From positions 620,001 through 684,000 of the forward strand of contig CAVSCR010000005.1 in assembly GCA_963726575.1 (NCBI GenBank): a stretch of DNA of 64,000 nucleotides. Reading direction: 5' to 3'. Under the pieces are notes generated by a model. That model saw only the letters and a program-made list of their open reading frames with translations. It did no database searches and was not told where the DNA came from. Of the stretch, positions 1 to 7,845 are shown one piece after another. The DNA comes from CAVSCR01 sp963726575. GTDB lineage: Bacteria; Actinomycetota; Actinomycetes; JAHEKZ01. Each line of letters begins with the position of its first letter. Position 1 is the stretch's first letter. The position numbers and the translations under genes are program-made.

Positions 1-512
1 TCGCGGCGAGCCGCGGCCGCGTGCCGCATGGCCGGGTGGAACACGGGCGCGAAGCAGAACGTGATGCCGACCTCGTCGGCCACCTCGGCCACCTGCTCCG
101 GCGTCAGGGTGAGCCGGACCCCGAGCTGCTCGAGCAGGTCAGCCGCCCCGCACGCCGACGACGCCGCCCGGTTGCCGTGCTTGATCACGGTGGCTCCGGT
201 GCCGGCGACCACCAGCGCCGCCATGGTCGACAGGTTCACCGTGTGCGCGCGGTCGCCGCCGGTGCCGACGACGTCGACCGTGGGACCCGACACCTCGAAC
301 CGGTGCGCGCGCGCGAGCATGGCCGCCACGAGGCCCGACATCTCCTCCGCGGTCTCGCCCTTGCTCCGCAGAGCCACGGCGAACCCGGCGATCTGAGCCG
401 AAGTGGCGTCGCCGGACATGATCTGGTCCATCGCCCAACGCGCGGAGTCGGCCGACAACGACTCACCGGCCAGCAGCGGGCCGAGCACCACCGGCCAGGT
501 CGACTGGGTCAC
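1..512 (-). CDS. trpD: Anthranilate phosphoribosyltransferase TrpD (partial, cut by window start)
   Basis: TrpD transfers phosphoribosyl from PRPP to anthranilate in tryptophan synthesis, in the cytoplasm. The minus-strand frame from a GTG at 512 reads through to base 1 without a stop, giving the N-terminal 170 residues. Visible family features are the helical start with DQIMSGDATSAQIAGF, the PRPP-binding VVGTGGDRAHTVNLST, the KHGNRA loop, and LLEQLGVRL. The C-terminal half lies outside the window. The gene starts 10 nt after the stop of the receiver-domain gene upstream, so the two are probably cotranscribed. Function is clear from the motifs; the start is the first in-frame GTG. Confidence 0.9.
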   Translation of the reverse strand, partial: MTQSTWPVVLGPLLAGESLSADSARWAMDQIMSGDATSAQIAGFAVALRSKGETAEEMSGLVAAMLARAHRFEVSGPTVDVVGTGGDRAHTVNLSTMAALVVAGTGATVIKHGNRAASSACGAADLLEQLGVRLTLTPEQVAEVADEVGITFCFAPVFHPAMRHAAAARR

Positions 513-522
513 GACGGCCGAA

Positions 523-993
523 CTAGTGCGTGGCCAGGGCGGAGCCGGCCCCTGAGTCGGTACCGCGGGCGTTTGAGCCGGCACTGTCGACGAGCCGACG
601 GGACCGCAGCAGGCCGGTGGCCACCTCGGTCAGCGCGAAGGGGTCGATGGGGTGGCTGGCGACGCCGTCAGCGCGCGACCAGGCGGCCAGCCAGTCGTCC
701 TGCGGCCGCCCGAGCAGCACCAGCAGGGGCGGCGCGTGGAAGATCTCGTCCTTGACCGAACGGCAGACCCCCAAGCCGCCTGCGGGGGCGGCTTCCCCGT
801 CCAGGATGGCCAGGTCGATTCCCCCCGCGCTGAGGTAGCGGTGAACCGCCCAGGGCGTGGCAGCGTCGACGAACTCCACCTCGGGGAGGTCGACGGCCGG
901 ACGGCGGCCCAGGCCCAGGTGCACCTGCTCACGCGTGCGCGAGTTGTCGCTGTAGACCAGGACCTGCAACGGGCGAGACGTTTCGCTGGGCAT
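523..993 (-). CDS. Atypical response-regulator receiver-domain protein
   Basis: A 156-residue single-domain protein resembling a CheY-like receiver: strand QVLVYSDN with an acidic residue, strand LAILDGEAAP with a candidate phospho-acceptor Asp, and a C-terminal VASHPIDPFAL segment where a normal receiver has Lys-Pro. The usual conserved Lys is replaced by His, so classical phosphorylation is doubtful. There is no output domain. I start it at ATG 993, which has AAGGAG just upstream, rather than at the longer in-frame start at 1050. It lies 10 nt before trpD and is divergent from ctaE. A link to respiration or tryptophan metabolism is only suggested by position. Confidence 0.7.
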   Translation of the reverse strand: MPSETSRPLQVLVYSDNSRTREQVHLGLGRRPAVDLPEVEFVDAATPWAVHRYLSAGGIDLAILDGEAAPAGGLGVCRSVKDEIFHAPPLLVLLGRPQDDWLAAWSRADGVASHPIDPFALTEVATGLLRSRRLVDSAGSNARGTDSGAGSALATH

Positions 994-1134
994 CAGGCTC
1001 CTTGCGGGGCGAGGCGGGCTGTCGCGATGGTACCGGCCCCCGACGATCACTCCCCGAGGTCACGGTCTGGTCACGCCACAAAACCCGGCGCGACCGGCCG
1101 GGGGGTCACCGGGCGCGCCTCACCCCGGGATCGG

Positions 1135-1140
1135 CATAAT
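1135..1140 (+). promoter_or_regulatory. -10 box of ctaE (leaderless pattern)
   Basis: CATAAT lies 7 nt before GTG 1148, which fits a leaderless transcript beginning at or very near that start codon. No convincing -35 element is visible. Confidence 0.5.
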
Positions 1141-1147
1141 GCCCGCC

Positions 1148-1750
1148 GTGGCGACAGCGACGGTGGTGGAGAACACCCACCTCAAGGCTCCCAACCGGCC
1201 GAACATGGTCAGCGTCGGCACGATCGTGTGGCTTTCGTCCGAACTGATGTTCTTCGCCGCCCTGTTCGCCATGTACTTCACGGTCCGGCAGGTGACTCTC
1301 CCCAATCCTTGGCCGCCCGACGGAGTGCGCCTGAACGTCGTGTTCGCGACGATCAACACCTCGGTGCTGGTGGCCTCGTCGCTGACGATGCAGATCGGCG
1401 TCTTCGCCGCCGAGCGCGGCGACGTCAAGACGTTGCGCAAGTGGTTGGTCATCACCTACCTGATGGGCGCGTTCTTCGTGGCCGGCCAGATCTTCGAGTA
1501 CACCGAGTTGGTATCTGAGGGTCTGCGCCTCAACCAGCCCTACGGATCGGTCTTCTTCCTCACCACCGGCTTCCACGCCATGCACGTCACCGGCGGACTG
1601 ATCGCGATGCTGTTCGTGCTGGCGACGACGTACGTGTCGCGCCGGTTCGACCACGACCAGGCAACCCGTGCGATCGTCGTGTCGTACTACTGGCACTTCG
1701 TCGACGTCGTCTGGATCGCGTTGTTCGCCACGATCTATCTGTTGCAGTAG
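1148..1750 (+). CDS. ctaE: Cytochrome c oxidase subunit III (CtaE)
   Basis: Subunit III of the aa3 oxidase, an integral membrane protein that stabilises the catalytic core of the bc1-aa3 supercomplex. The 200-residue product opens with ATATVVEN and continues with NMVSVGTIVWLSSELMFFAA, characteristic of actinobacterial CtaE, followed by five membrane segments and a C-terminal YYWHFVDVVWIALFATIYLL, the usual subunit III end. I prefer GTG 1148 over ATG 1139 because homologues start with MATAT and because a CATAAT box sits 7 nt upstream. It is followed by qcrC after 61 nt, the standard actinobacterial order ctaE-qcrCAB. Confidence 0.95.
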   Translation: MATATVVENTHLKAPNRPNMVSVGTIVWLSSELMFFAALFAMYFTVRQVTLPNPWPPDGVRLNVVFATINTSVLVASSLTMQIGVFAAERGDVKTLRKWLVITYLMGAFFVAGQIFEYTELVSEGLRLNQPYGSVFFLTTGFHAMHVTGGLIAMLFVLATTYVSRRFDHDQATRAIVVSYYWHFVDVVWIALFATIYLLQ

Positions 1751-1811
1751 CCGTGCCGTTCGCAGGTCTGCATTGCCACCGCTTCGACCGACCGGACCCG
1801 AGGAACCGACC

Positions 1812-2618
1812 GTGACCGCTCTGCTGGCCAGGCGCCGCCACCCGATCGCGGCTGCCGCCTTGCTGTTCGTGGCCTTGCTCGTGGTCGGGTTCCTCTACTC
1901 GGCGCTGGCGGGCAGTCGGGCGCAGGCGTCACCGCAGACGGCCTCGACCACCCAGATCGACCTTGGTCGTCAGCTGTACTCCGAGGGGTGCTCGTCCTGC
2001 CACGGCCTCAATGCCGAAGGCGGTCAGCAACCTGATGGCAGCATCTCCGGACCCTCGCTGATCGGCGTCGGCGCGGCCTCGGTGGACTTCCAGGTCGGCA
2101 CCGGTCGGATGCCCCTGCAGAGCAACGGTCCACAGGCCATGAGCAACCTGCCGAGCTTCACGCCGGACGAGATCGCCGCCCTCGCGGCCTACATCGGCTC
2201 CCTGAGCCCCGGACCGGCGATCCCCGACCCCGCCTTGTACGACCCGAAGGATGCCGACGTCGTGCTCGGTGGCCAGCTGTTCCGCGCGAACTGCGCGGCC
2301 TGCCACAACTTCGCCGGCTCCGGCGGCGCACTCACGTTCGGCAAGCGTGCACCAGCGATCGTCAACAGCGAGCCGCGCCACATCTACGAGGCGATGCTCA
2401 CCGGGCCGAACAACATGCCCGTGTTCCCCGACGGCACCCTGCGTCCGACCGACAAGCAGGCGATCATCGCCTACATCGAGACGCTGCGGAACGCCCCGAA
2501 CCCCGGCGGTCTCGACCTCGGCCGGGTCGGACCCGTGACCGAGGGTTTGCTCTTCTGGGTGGTCGGGATCGGTGCCCTGGTCGGGGTGGCGATCTGGCTC
2601 GGAGCCAGAGCCCGATGA
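1812..2618 (+). CDS. qcrC: Diheme cytochrome c subunit of bc1 complex (QcrC)
   Basis: QcrC carries electrons from the Rieske centre to the CuA site of the aa3 oxidase. It replaces soluble cytochrome c in actinobacteria. The 268-residue protein has an N-terminal membrane anchor (about residues 14-35) and two heme c motifs, CSSCHG and CAACHN. Each heme domain has a distal Met candidate, GRMPLQ and NNMPVF. A C-terminal membrane helix (about 243-263) follows. The start is GTG 1812. The gene precedes qcrA by 34 nt. Confidence 0.96.
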   Translation: MTALLARRRHPIAAAALLFVALLVVGFLYSALAGSRAQASPQTASTTQIDLGRQLYSEGCSSCHGLNAEGGQQPDGSISGPSLIGVGAASVDFQVGTGRMPLQSNGPQAMSNLPSFTPDEIAALAAYIGSLSPGPAIPDPALYDPKDADVVLGGQLFRANCAACHNFAGSGGALTFGKRAPAIVNSEPRHIYEAMLTGPNNMPVFPDGTLRPTDKQAIIAYIETLRNAPNPGGLDLGRVGPVTEGLLFWVVGIGALVGVAIWLGARAR

Positions 2619-2652
2619 CCCGCCCCTCCTGCGAGCCGAAGGACGCCGCCGC

Positions 2653-3645
2653 ATGAGCCACGACGACGACCAAGACTTCAGCGAGCTCCCGCACCACGAG
2701 CCGCGGATGTCGGACATCGACCCTCGCGCGGCCAAGCGGGCCGAGCGTCAGGTGGCGTTGCTCTTCCTCGGCGCGATGCTGTGCGGGATCGCTTTCGTCG
2801 TCGTGTTCGCCGCGGTGCCGGTCGACCGCCTGATCTGGGTGCCGCTGATCGGCGACACGCAGCTGTCGAACCTCTTGCTCGGCCTGCTGATGGGCCTGTC
2901 GTTCTTCCTCGTCGGCGTCGCCGCGATCCACTGGGCCAAGAAGCTCATGCCCGAGCACGAGATCGTGGGCGAACGCCACGGGACCGCGGCGCCGGACGAC
3001 GCCCGCCAGGAGACGTTTGCGGAGTTCGAACGCGGCTTCAACGAGAGCGGGATCCGCCGCCGGCCCATGATTCTGCTGTCGATGGTCGGCGCACTGGCGA
3101 CGCTCGGCGCCGCCCCGCTCGTGTTCCTGGCCGACCTGGGACCCAAACCCGGCGTCACGATGCGGCACACGATGTGGCGCAAGGGCATGCGCATCGTCGT
3201 GGCCGAGACGGGTCGACCCATCCGGCCAGAGGAGCTGCTCGTCGGCACGCTCGTGAGTGCCGTGCCCGAGGGGATCGACGCCGTCCTCGAGGCCGAAGGG
3301 ACCCTCAACGAGCTCGCGAAGGCGCCGGTGATCCTGGTGCGCATGGACCCCAGCGACATCAAGGCCGAGCAGGGCGACGGCTGGGACTACCAGGGCATCT
3401 TGTGCTACTCCAAGATCTGCACCCACGTGGGCTGCCCCATCAGCTTGTACGAACAACAGACCCACCACCTGCTCTGCCCCTGCCACCAGTCCACGTTCGA
3501 CCTGGCGGACGCCGGCACCGTGATCTTCGGACCGGCCGCCCGCGAGCTGCCCCAGCTCGCCATCACCATCGACACCGACGGATACCTGGTCGCCCAAGGT
3601 GATTTCGCCCAGCCAGTAGGACCGAGCTTCTGGGAGCGCGGATGA
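2653..3645 (+). CDS. qcrA: Rieske iron-sulfur subunit of bc1 complex (QcrA)
   Basis: The Rieske subunit moves electrons from menaquinol to QcrC. The 330-residue protein has a polar N-terminus, three membrane segments typical of actinobacterial QcrA (near residues 35-55, 68-95 and 137-160), and a C-terminal Rieske fold with the two cluster-binding boxes CTHVGC and CPCHQS. ATG 2653 is chosen because it gives the normal N-terminus and has AAGGA upstream; a longer in-frame start at 2572 lies inside qcrC. It overlaps qcrB by 4 nt (ATGA), so the two are probably translationally coupled. Confidence 0.96.
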   Translation: MSHDDDQDFSELPHHEPRMSDIDPRAAKRAERQVALLFLGAMLCGIAFVVVFAAVPVDRLIWVPLIGDTQLSNLLLGLLMGLSFFLVGVAAIHWAKKLMPEHEIVGERHGTAAPDDARQETFAEFERGFNESGIRRRPMILLSMVGALATLGAAPLVFLADLGPKPGVTMRHTMWRKGMRIVVAETGRPIRPEELLVGTLVSAVPEGIDAVLEAEGTLNELAKAPVILVRMDPSDIKAEQGDGWDYQGILCYSKICTHVGCPISLYEQQTHHLLCPCHQSTFDLADAGTVIFGPAARELPQLAITIDTDGYLVAQGDFAQPVGPSFWERG

Positions 3646-5327
3646 GCGAGAACAAGGCTGTCGAGGTCGGCGAGGACCTCTATGGCTGGGTGGATGACCG
3701 CGTCCCGGCGTCGAACTTCCTCAAGCGCAACCTGAACAAGGTCTTCCCCGAGCACTGGTCGTTCATGCTCGGCGAGATCGCGCTGTACAGCTTCATCGTG
3801 CTGCTGCTCACCGGCACCTTCCTCACCTTGTTCTTCAAGCCGGTGATGACCGAGGTCGTCTACCACGGCTCGTACCTGCCGCTGAACGGCGTGCGCATGT
3901 CCGAGGCCTACGCGTCGACCCTCGACATCAGCTTCGATGTCCGCGGTGGCCTGCTGATGCGCCAGATCCACCACTGGGCCGCGCTGTTCTTCGTCGGTGC
4001 CATCTCGGTGCACTTGCTGCGGGTGTTCTTCACCGGTGCGTTCCGCAAGCCCCGCGAGATCAACTGGGTGATCGGCGTCGGCCTGCTCACGTTGGCACTG
4101 CTCGAAGGCTTCGCCGGCTACTCCCTGCCCGACGACCTGCTCTCCGGCACCGGCCTGCGCATCGCCGACGGCATCATCTTGTCGATCCCCGTCGTCGGCA
4201 CGTACGTGCAGTTCCTGGTGTTCGGCGGCCAGTTCCCCGGCGACATCTTCATCAGCCGCCTCTACACGGTGCACATCCTGCTCGTGCCGGGCATCATCCT
4301 GGCGCTGCTCACAGCCCACCTGATGATGATCTGGTACCAGAAGCACACCCAGTTCCCCGGAGCGGGACGCACCAACGACAACGTCGTGGGCTACCCGCTG
4401 TTCCCGGTGTACACGGCCAAGGCTGGAGGCTTCTTCTTCGTGGTGTTCGGCGTCTGCACGCTGCTCAGTGCGCTGGTGCAGATCAACCCGATCTGGATGT
4501 ACGGGCCGTACGTCCCCGACCAGCTGTCCGCGGGGTCTCAACCAGACTGGTACATCGGCTGGCTAGAAGGCGCATTACGCATGATGCCGAACCTGGAGAC
4601 GACCTGGCTCGGCCACACGATCTCGTGGAACATCTTCATACCCGCGCTCGTGCTGCCGGGCATCATCTTCACGCTCATGGCGCTGTACCCCTGGATCGAA
4701 CGCTGGGCGACGCCGGGAGACGACGGACCCCACAACCTGCTCGACCGCCCGCGCAACGCCGCGACCCGCACCGCGATCGGCGCCATGTCCCTCACGTTCT
4801 ACATCGTGTTGTGGATCGAGGGTGGCAACGACATCATCGCGAGCAAGTTCGATATCAGCGTCAACGCGATGACGTGGACGATGCGCGGTGCCTGCATCAT
4901 CTTGCCGCCTATCGCCTTCATCGTGACCAAACGCATCTGCTTCGGCCTGCAGCGGCGCGACCGCGACAAGCTGCTCCACGGCTACGAGAGCGGCGTCATC
5001 AAGCGCTTGCCCAGTGGCTCGTACTACGAGCAGCACCAACCGGTCTCCTACGAGGAACGGGCGCTGTTGTCGTCGCGGGTCGTCGTCGAGCCGTACGTGG
5101 CTCCTGAGGCCAGCGACGCCAACGGTGTTCGGCAGCGGGCTCTTGGCCTCAAGCGGGTGCGCGCCCGGCTTTCGGGCTGGTTCTACTCCGACGCGGTCAC
5201 CAAGCCGACGCCGCAGGAGCTGGCCGAGTCCGCCCACCACGAGGCGGAGCTCACCGAGCAGCGCCAGAGCGACATCGAGACGACCAGGGCCAAGGTGCTT
5301 GCGCCCACGCCCCCCGAGGACAACTAG
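3642..5327 (+). CDS. qcrB: Cytochrome b subunit of bc1 complex (QcrB)
   Basis: QcrB holds the two b hemes and both quinone sites of the menaquinol-oxidising bc1 complex. The 561-residue protein contains the heme-ligand helix with RQIHHWAALFFVGAISVHLLR, the second His pair region HILLVPGIILALLTAHL, and the Q-site segment YIGWLEGALRMMP, which corresponds to the PEW region altered to PDWYIGW in actinobacteria. A long cytoplasmic C-terminal extension (about residues 420-561) is typical of the actinobacterial form. It is the last gene of the plus-strand respiratory operon. Confidence 0.96.
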   Translation: MSENKAVEVGEDLYGWVDDRVPASNFLKRNLNKVFPEHWSFMLGEIALYSFIVLLLTGTFLTLFFKPVMTEVVYHGSYLPLNGVRMSEAYASTLDISFDVRGGLLMRQIHHWAALFFVGAISVHLLRVFFTGAFRKPREINWVIGVGLLTLALLEGFAGYSLPDDLLSGTGLRIADGIILSIPVVGTYVQFLVFGGQFPGDIFISRLYTVHILLVPGIILALLTAHLMMIWYQKHTQFPGAGRTNDNVVGYPLFPVYTAKAGGFFFVVFGVCTLLSALVQINPIWMYGPYVPDQLSAGSQPDWYIGWLEGALRMMPNLETTWLGHTISWNIFIPALVLPGIIFTLMALYPWIERWATPGDDGPHNLLDRPRNAATRTAIGAMSLTFYIVLWIEGGNDIIASKFDISVNAMTWTMRGACIILPPIAFIVTKRICFGLQRRDRDKLLHGYESGVIKRLPSGSYYEQHQPVSYEERALLSSRVVVEPYVAPEASDANGVRQRALGLKRVRARLSGWFYSDAVTKPTPQELAESAHHEAELTEQRQSDIETTRAKVLAPTPPEDN

Positions 5328-5486
5328 TCGGGGCACCAGCGCTAGCGGGGGTATTGCGCGTTCATCCCCCTGCAAACAGCATCCGCCGCTACGGAACCCG
5401 CCAGCAGCGCGACCACGCGGTACGGCGAGCGCGTGGCCGCCACCTTGATGGTCAGCACCGGATGCCCGTTGGGGAGCCCTCTGAGA

Positions 5487-6093
5487 TCAGCTGGGAGCCG
5501 CCCCAGGCGACCACCCAGTGGCCGCGTGGTGGGTGGGTGAAGGGGGCACGCCCGGCAACGAACGCTGGTAGCGGACCTCCGGGGCGCCGACCGCCTCTCG
5601 GCAGTGGGCGGTTGCCCCGTCGTGCGTCCAGCCGCGCGACTCGTAGAAGCCTCGGGCGGCCAGGTTCGTCTCGAGCACCCACAACGCGGCCGACGTGAAC
5701 CCTGCGGTTGCCAAGTGCTCCTGCGCCGCGTCGAGCAACGCCGAGCCGGTACCGGCCCGCCAGGCCACCGGGTCGACGTACAGGGCGTACACCTCGCCGG
5801 TGCCCGGCGCAGCCGACGGATGGTCCTCCCGGTAGGGGCCACCGACGAGGTAGCCCGTCATGGTGTCTCCTGCCCCGGTTGCCGCGAGCGCCACGAGCGC
5901 GAAGGCGCGAGCGATCGGTGGCTGCGCGAGCCACGAGCGGAAACGCTCGGTCTCGGTCGACGAGGTCCATGTCGTCCAGGACCGCGTCGGGCAGCAGATC
6001 ACGGTAGGCAGCCCGCCAGGACGAGATCCGGACGTGCGCGAGGGCCTGCGCGTCCGACGGGGCCGCGGCGCGGACGACGACCGGTCGGCTCAC
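5487..6093 (-). pseudogene. GNAT-family N-acetyltransferase, frameshifted
   Basis: Two minus-strand frames together make one GNAT acetyltransferase. The first, from GTG 6093, gives MSRPVVVRAAAPSDAQALA, HVRISSWRAAYRDLLP and VLDDMDLVD. The second frame then gives TERFRSWLAQPP, GYLVGGPYRED, the acetyl-CoA loop region VYALYVDPVAWRAGTGSALL, and LETNLAARGFYESRGW, ending at 5487. The switch falls at about 5943-5966, inside a repeated CCGAG, and needs one extra base or two missing bases. It is either a recent pseudogene or a sequencing error. It lies 6 nt downstream of the L,D-transpeptidase gene and probably shares its transcript. The substrate cannot be guessed. Confidence 0.8.
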
Positions 6094-6099
6094 TGCCGC

Positions 6100-7281
6100 T
6101 CAGTGCAGGGCGCTGCCGGCGACCCACTGGTCCCAGGGGATGTTCCAGTCGGTGTAGCCGTTCCAGGGTTCCAGCGGCCGGGTGCCGTTGATGTAGACCA
6201 CCGGGTCACCCACCTTGCTGAAGTTGTACAGCCACAAGGCGTTGTCGGTGCTCATGCCCGTGCACCCGTGGGAGACGTTGGCCACGCCCTGGTCGGCCAC
6301 CGACCACGGAGCCGCGTGGAGGAACTCCCCCGACCAGGTCAGCCGCATGTCCCACTGGACTCGCAACCGGTAGTAGTCCGGTGAGTTCTTGGGCACATTG
6401 AGCGTGGCGGCGTCCATGGTGACCCATGGCTGCTTCGACATGATCACCTTGGTCCCGATCCGGCTGTCCCATCCCGGCTTGCCCGTGGTGACCGGGATGG
6501 TCCGCACGACCTTGCCGTTCTGGCGAACGGTGAGCTCGTGAGCGGCGATGTCGACGGTGTCGACGGTGGCAGAGCCGACGGTGAAGGCGACGTGGACGTC
6601 GGACCCACCCCAGACGCCGGCCCCGAGGTCCTGGCCGGCCAGTGCTGCATCGAGTGACACCTTGGTGCCGGCAGGCCAGTACACCTTGGGGCGGTAGCGG
6701 ACCATCTGGTCGTTGACCCAGTACCAGCCGCCGAGGACGTGCGGGGTGCTGGTGACGTGGAGCAGGCGCTCGACCTTCGCGCGATCGGTGACGGGCCGGT
6801 CGAAGGTCACGATGATCGGCATGCCGACACCGACCCTCCAGCCGGACAGTGGGGTCACGCTGACGCCGAGCAACGAACGAGGGTGCACGGTGCGGAAGCG
6901 GCTGTGCTCCGTCGCCACTCGACCGGTGCCGTCGACGGCTACGGCGGTGACGTGGTAGCGGGTGGCGTACGCCAACTGCTCGTCGGACTGCCAGACGGTG
7001 CCACCGCGCAGGAAGTGGCCCGTGACGTGATGCCCGGCACCGCTGACGGCGACATGCTTGAACGTGCCCGCTGCTACGGTCAGCAGGACCGGCTTGCTGG
7101 GGTTCCAGTCGTGGCTGCGGTTGGCCGGGCTCACCGCGATCAACGCGGCGGACTGGGCGCTGCCGCTGGTGCCCGGGCCGTTGTCAGCGCGCACCGGGGC
7201 ACACGCCACCACGAGGGCAGACGCGACGATCCCGGCCAGGGCCAAGGCCCCGACGCGGACCGGACGGGTGAGTTGCCTCAC
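6100..7281 (-). CDS. L,D-transpeptidase lipoprotein (YkuD domain)
   Basis: Makes 3-3 peptidoglycan cross-links outside the membrane, a major cross-link type in many actinobacteria. The 393-residue product has a lipoprotein signal with lipobox LVVAC (acylated Cys near residue 27). Two immunoglobulin-like domains (about 45-240) resemble those of mycobacterial Ldt proteins. The C-terminal YkuD catalytic domain has the active-site box VSHGCTGMS with the catalytic Cys and an upstream His. GTG 7281 is the start. A duplicated GTGAGGCAAC precedes it. The gene lies downstream of the ctaCDF terminator and just upstream of the broken acetyltransferase. Confidence 0.92.
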   Translation of the reverse strand: MRQLTRPVRVGALALAGIVASALVVACAPVRADNGPGTSGSAQSAALIAVSPANRSHDWNPSKPVLLTVAAGTFKHVAVSGAGHHVTGHFLRGGTVWQSDEQLAYATRYHVTAVAVDGTGRVATEHSRFRTVHPRSLLGVSVTPLSGWRVGVGMPIIVTFDRPVTDRAKVERLLHVTSTPHVLGGWYWVNDQMVRYRPKVYWPAGTKVSLDAALAGQDLGAGVWGGSDVHVAFTVGSATVDTVDIAAHELTVRQNGKVVRTIPVTTGKPGWDSRIGTKVIMSKQPWVTMDAATLNVPKNSPDYYRLRVQWDMRLTWSGEFLHAAPWSVADQGVANVSHGCTGMSTDNALWLYNFSKVGDPVVYINGTRPLEPWNGYTDWNIPWDQWVAGSALH

Positions 7282-7393
7282 CGTTGCCTCACCCCCAGAC
7301 GAAGGTTCGCCGGATCACCGGCGGGACGGGTCACCGGTTGCCGGTGCCGGGCCGGCGCTGGTGCTGATGCTGGTGTTCTATGGGGTGAGTTCT

Positions 7394-7424
7394 CGGCAGG
7401 TCGGGCTGGGAGCCTGACCTGCCG
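7394..7424. terminator. Strong hairpin after ctaF
   Basis: A 14-pair stem, CGGCAGGTCGGGCT pairing with AGCCTGACCTGCCG (one G-T pair), has a GGG loop. It sits 16 nt past the ctaF stop in the ctaCDF direction. There is no U tract, as is common in high-GC actinobacteria. Confidence 0.65.
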
Positions 7425-7439
7425 TGGTGTTCGGGATCT

Positions 7440-7841
7440 TCAGGAGCGGACGAACTCACCGCGGTAGTACTCAAAGACCCAGCCCACGGTACCAAGAATG
7501 GTCGCGACCACGCCAAGCGCCAGCAGCCACCACACGAAGAAGACCAGGCCGAGGCCGATCGTAGCTGCGCAGGCCCCCACGACCAGCGGCCACCAGCTGT
7601 GGGGGCTGAAGAAGCCGTACTCGCCCGCCCCGTCCTCGATGACCCCTTCGTCGTCGTCCTCGGGCAGTGGCTCGACCCGCCGGGCGGTGAACAGGAAGTA
7701 GTAGGCCACGAGGAAGGCCAGGCCGGCGGTGAACACCAAGGCGGCCGCACCCGCGGGCTCGTGGGCCAGCACCCAGTAGGCGGCGGCGAGCAGGCCGAAG
7801 AACACGGCGAGGATGCCGAAGAGGACGCCAGAGACCCGCAT
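7440..7841 (-). CDS. ctaF: Cytochrome c oxidase subunit IV (CtaF)
   Basis: Small actinobacterial-type subunit IV of the aa3 oxidase, an integral membrane protein of 133 residues. It begins MRVSGVLFGILAVFF and has four membrane segments in two pairs, separated by an acidic loop (EPLPEDDDEGVIEDGAGEY) followed by FFSPHSWWPLVVG, which is a family signature. ATG 7841 lies 4 nt after the ctaD stop, indicating cotranscription and probably coupled translation. It is the last gene of ctaCDF and is followed by a strong hairpin. Confidence 0.93.
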   Translation of the reverse strand: MRVSGVLFGILAVFFGLLAAAYWVLAHEPAGAAALVFTAGLAFLVAYYFLFTARRVEPLPEDDDEGVIEDGAGEYGFFSPHSWWPLVVGACAATIGLGLVFFVWWLLALGVVATILGTVGWVFEYYRGEFVRS

Positions 7842-7845
7842 CGGC

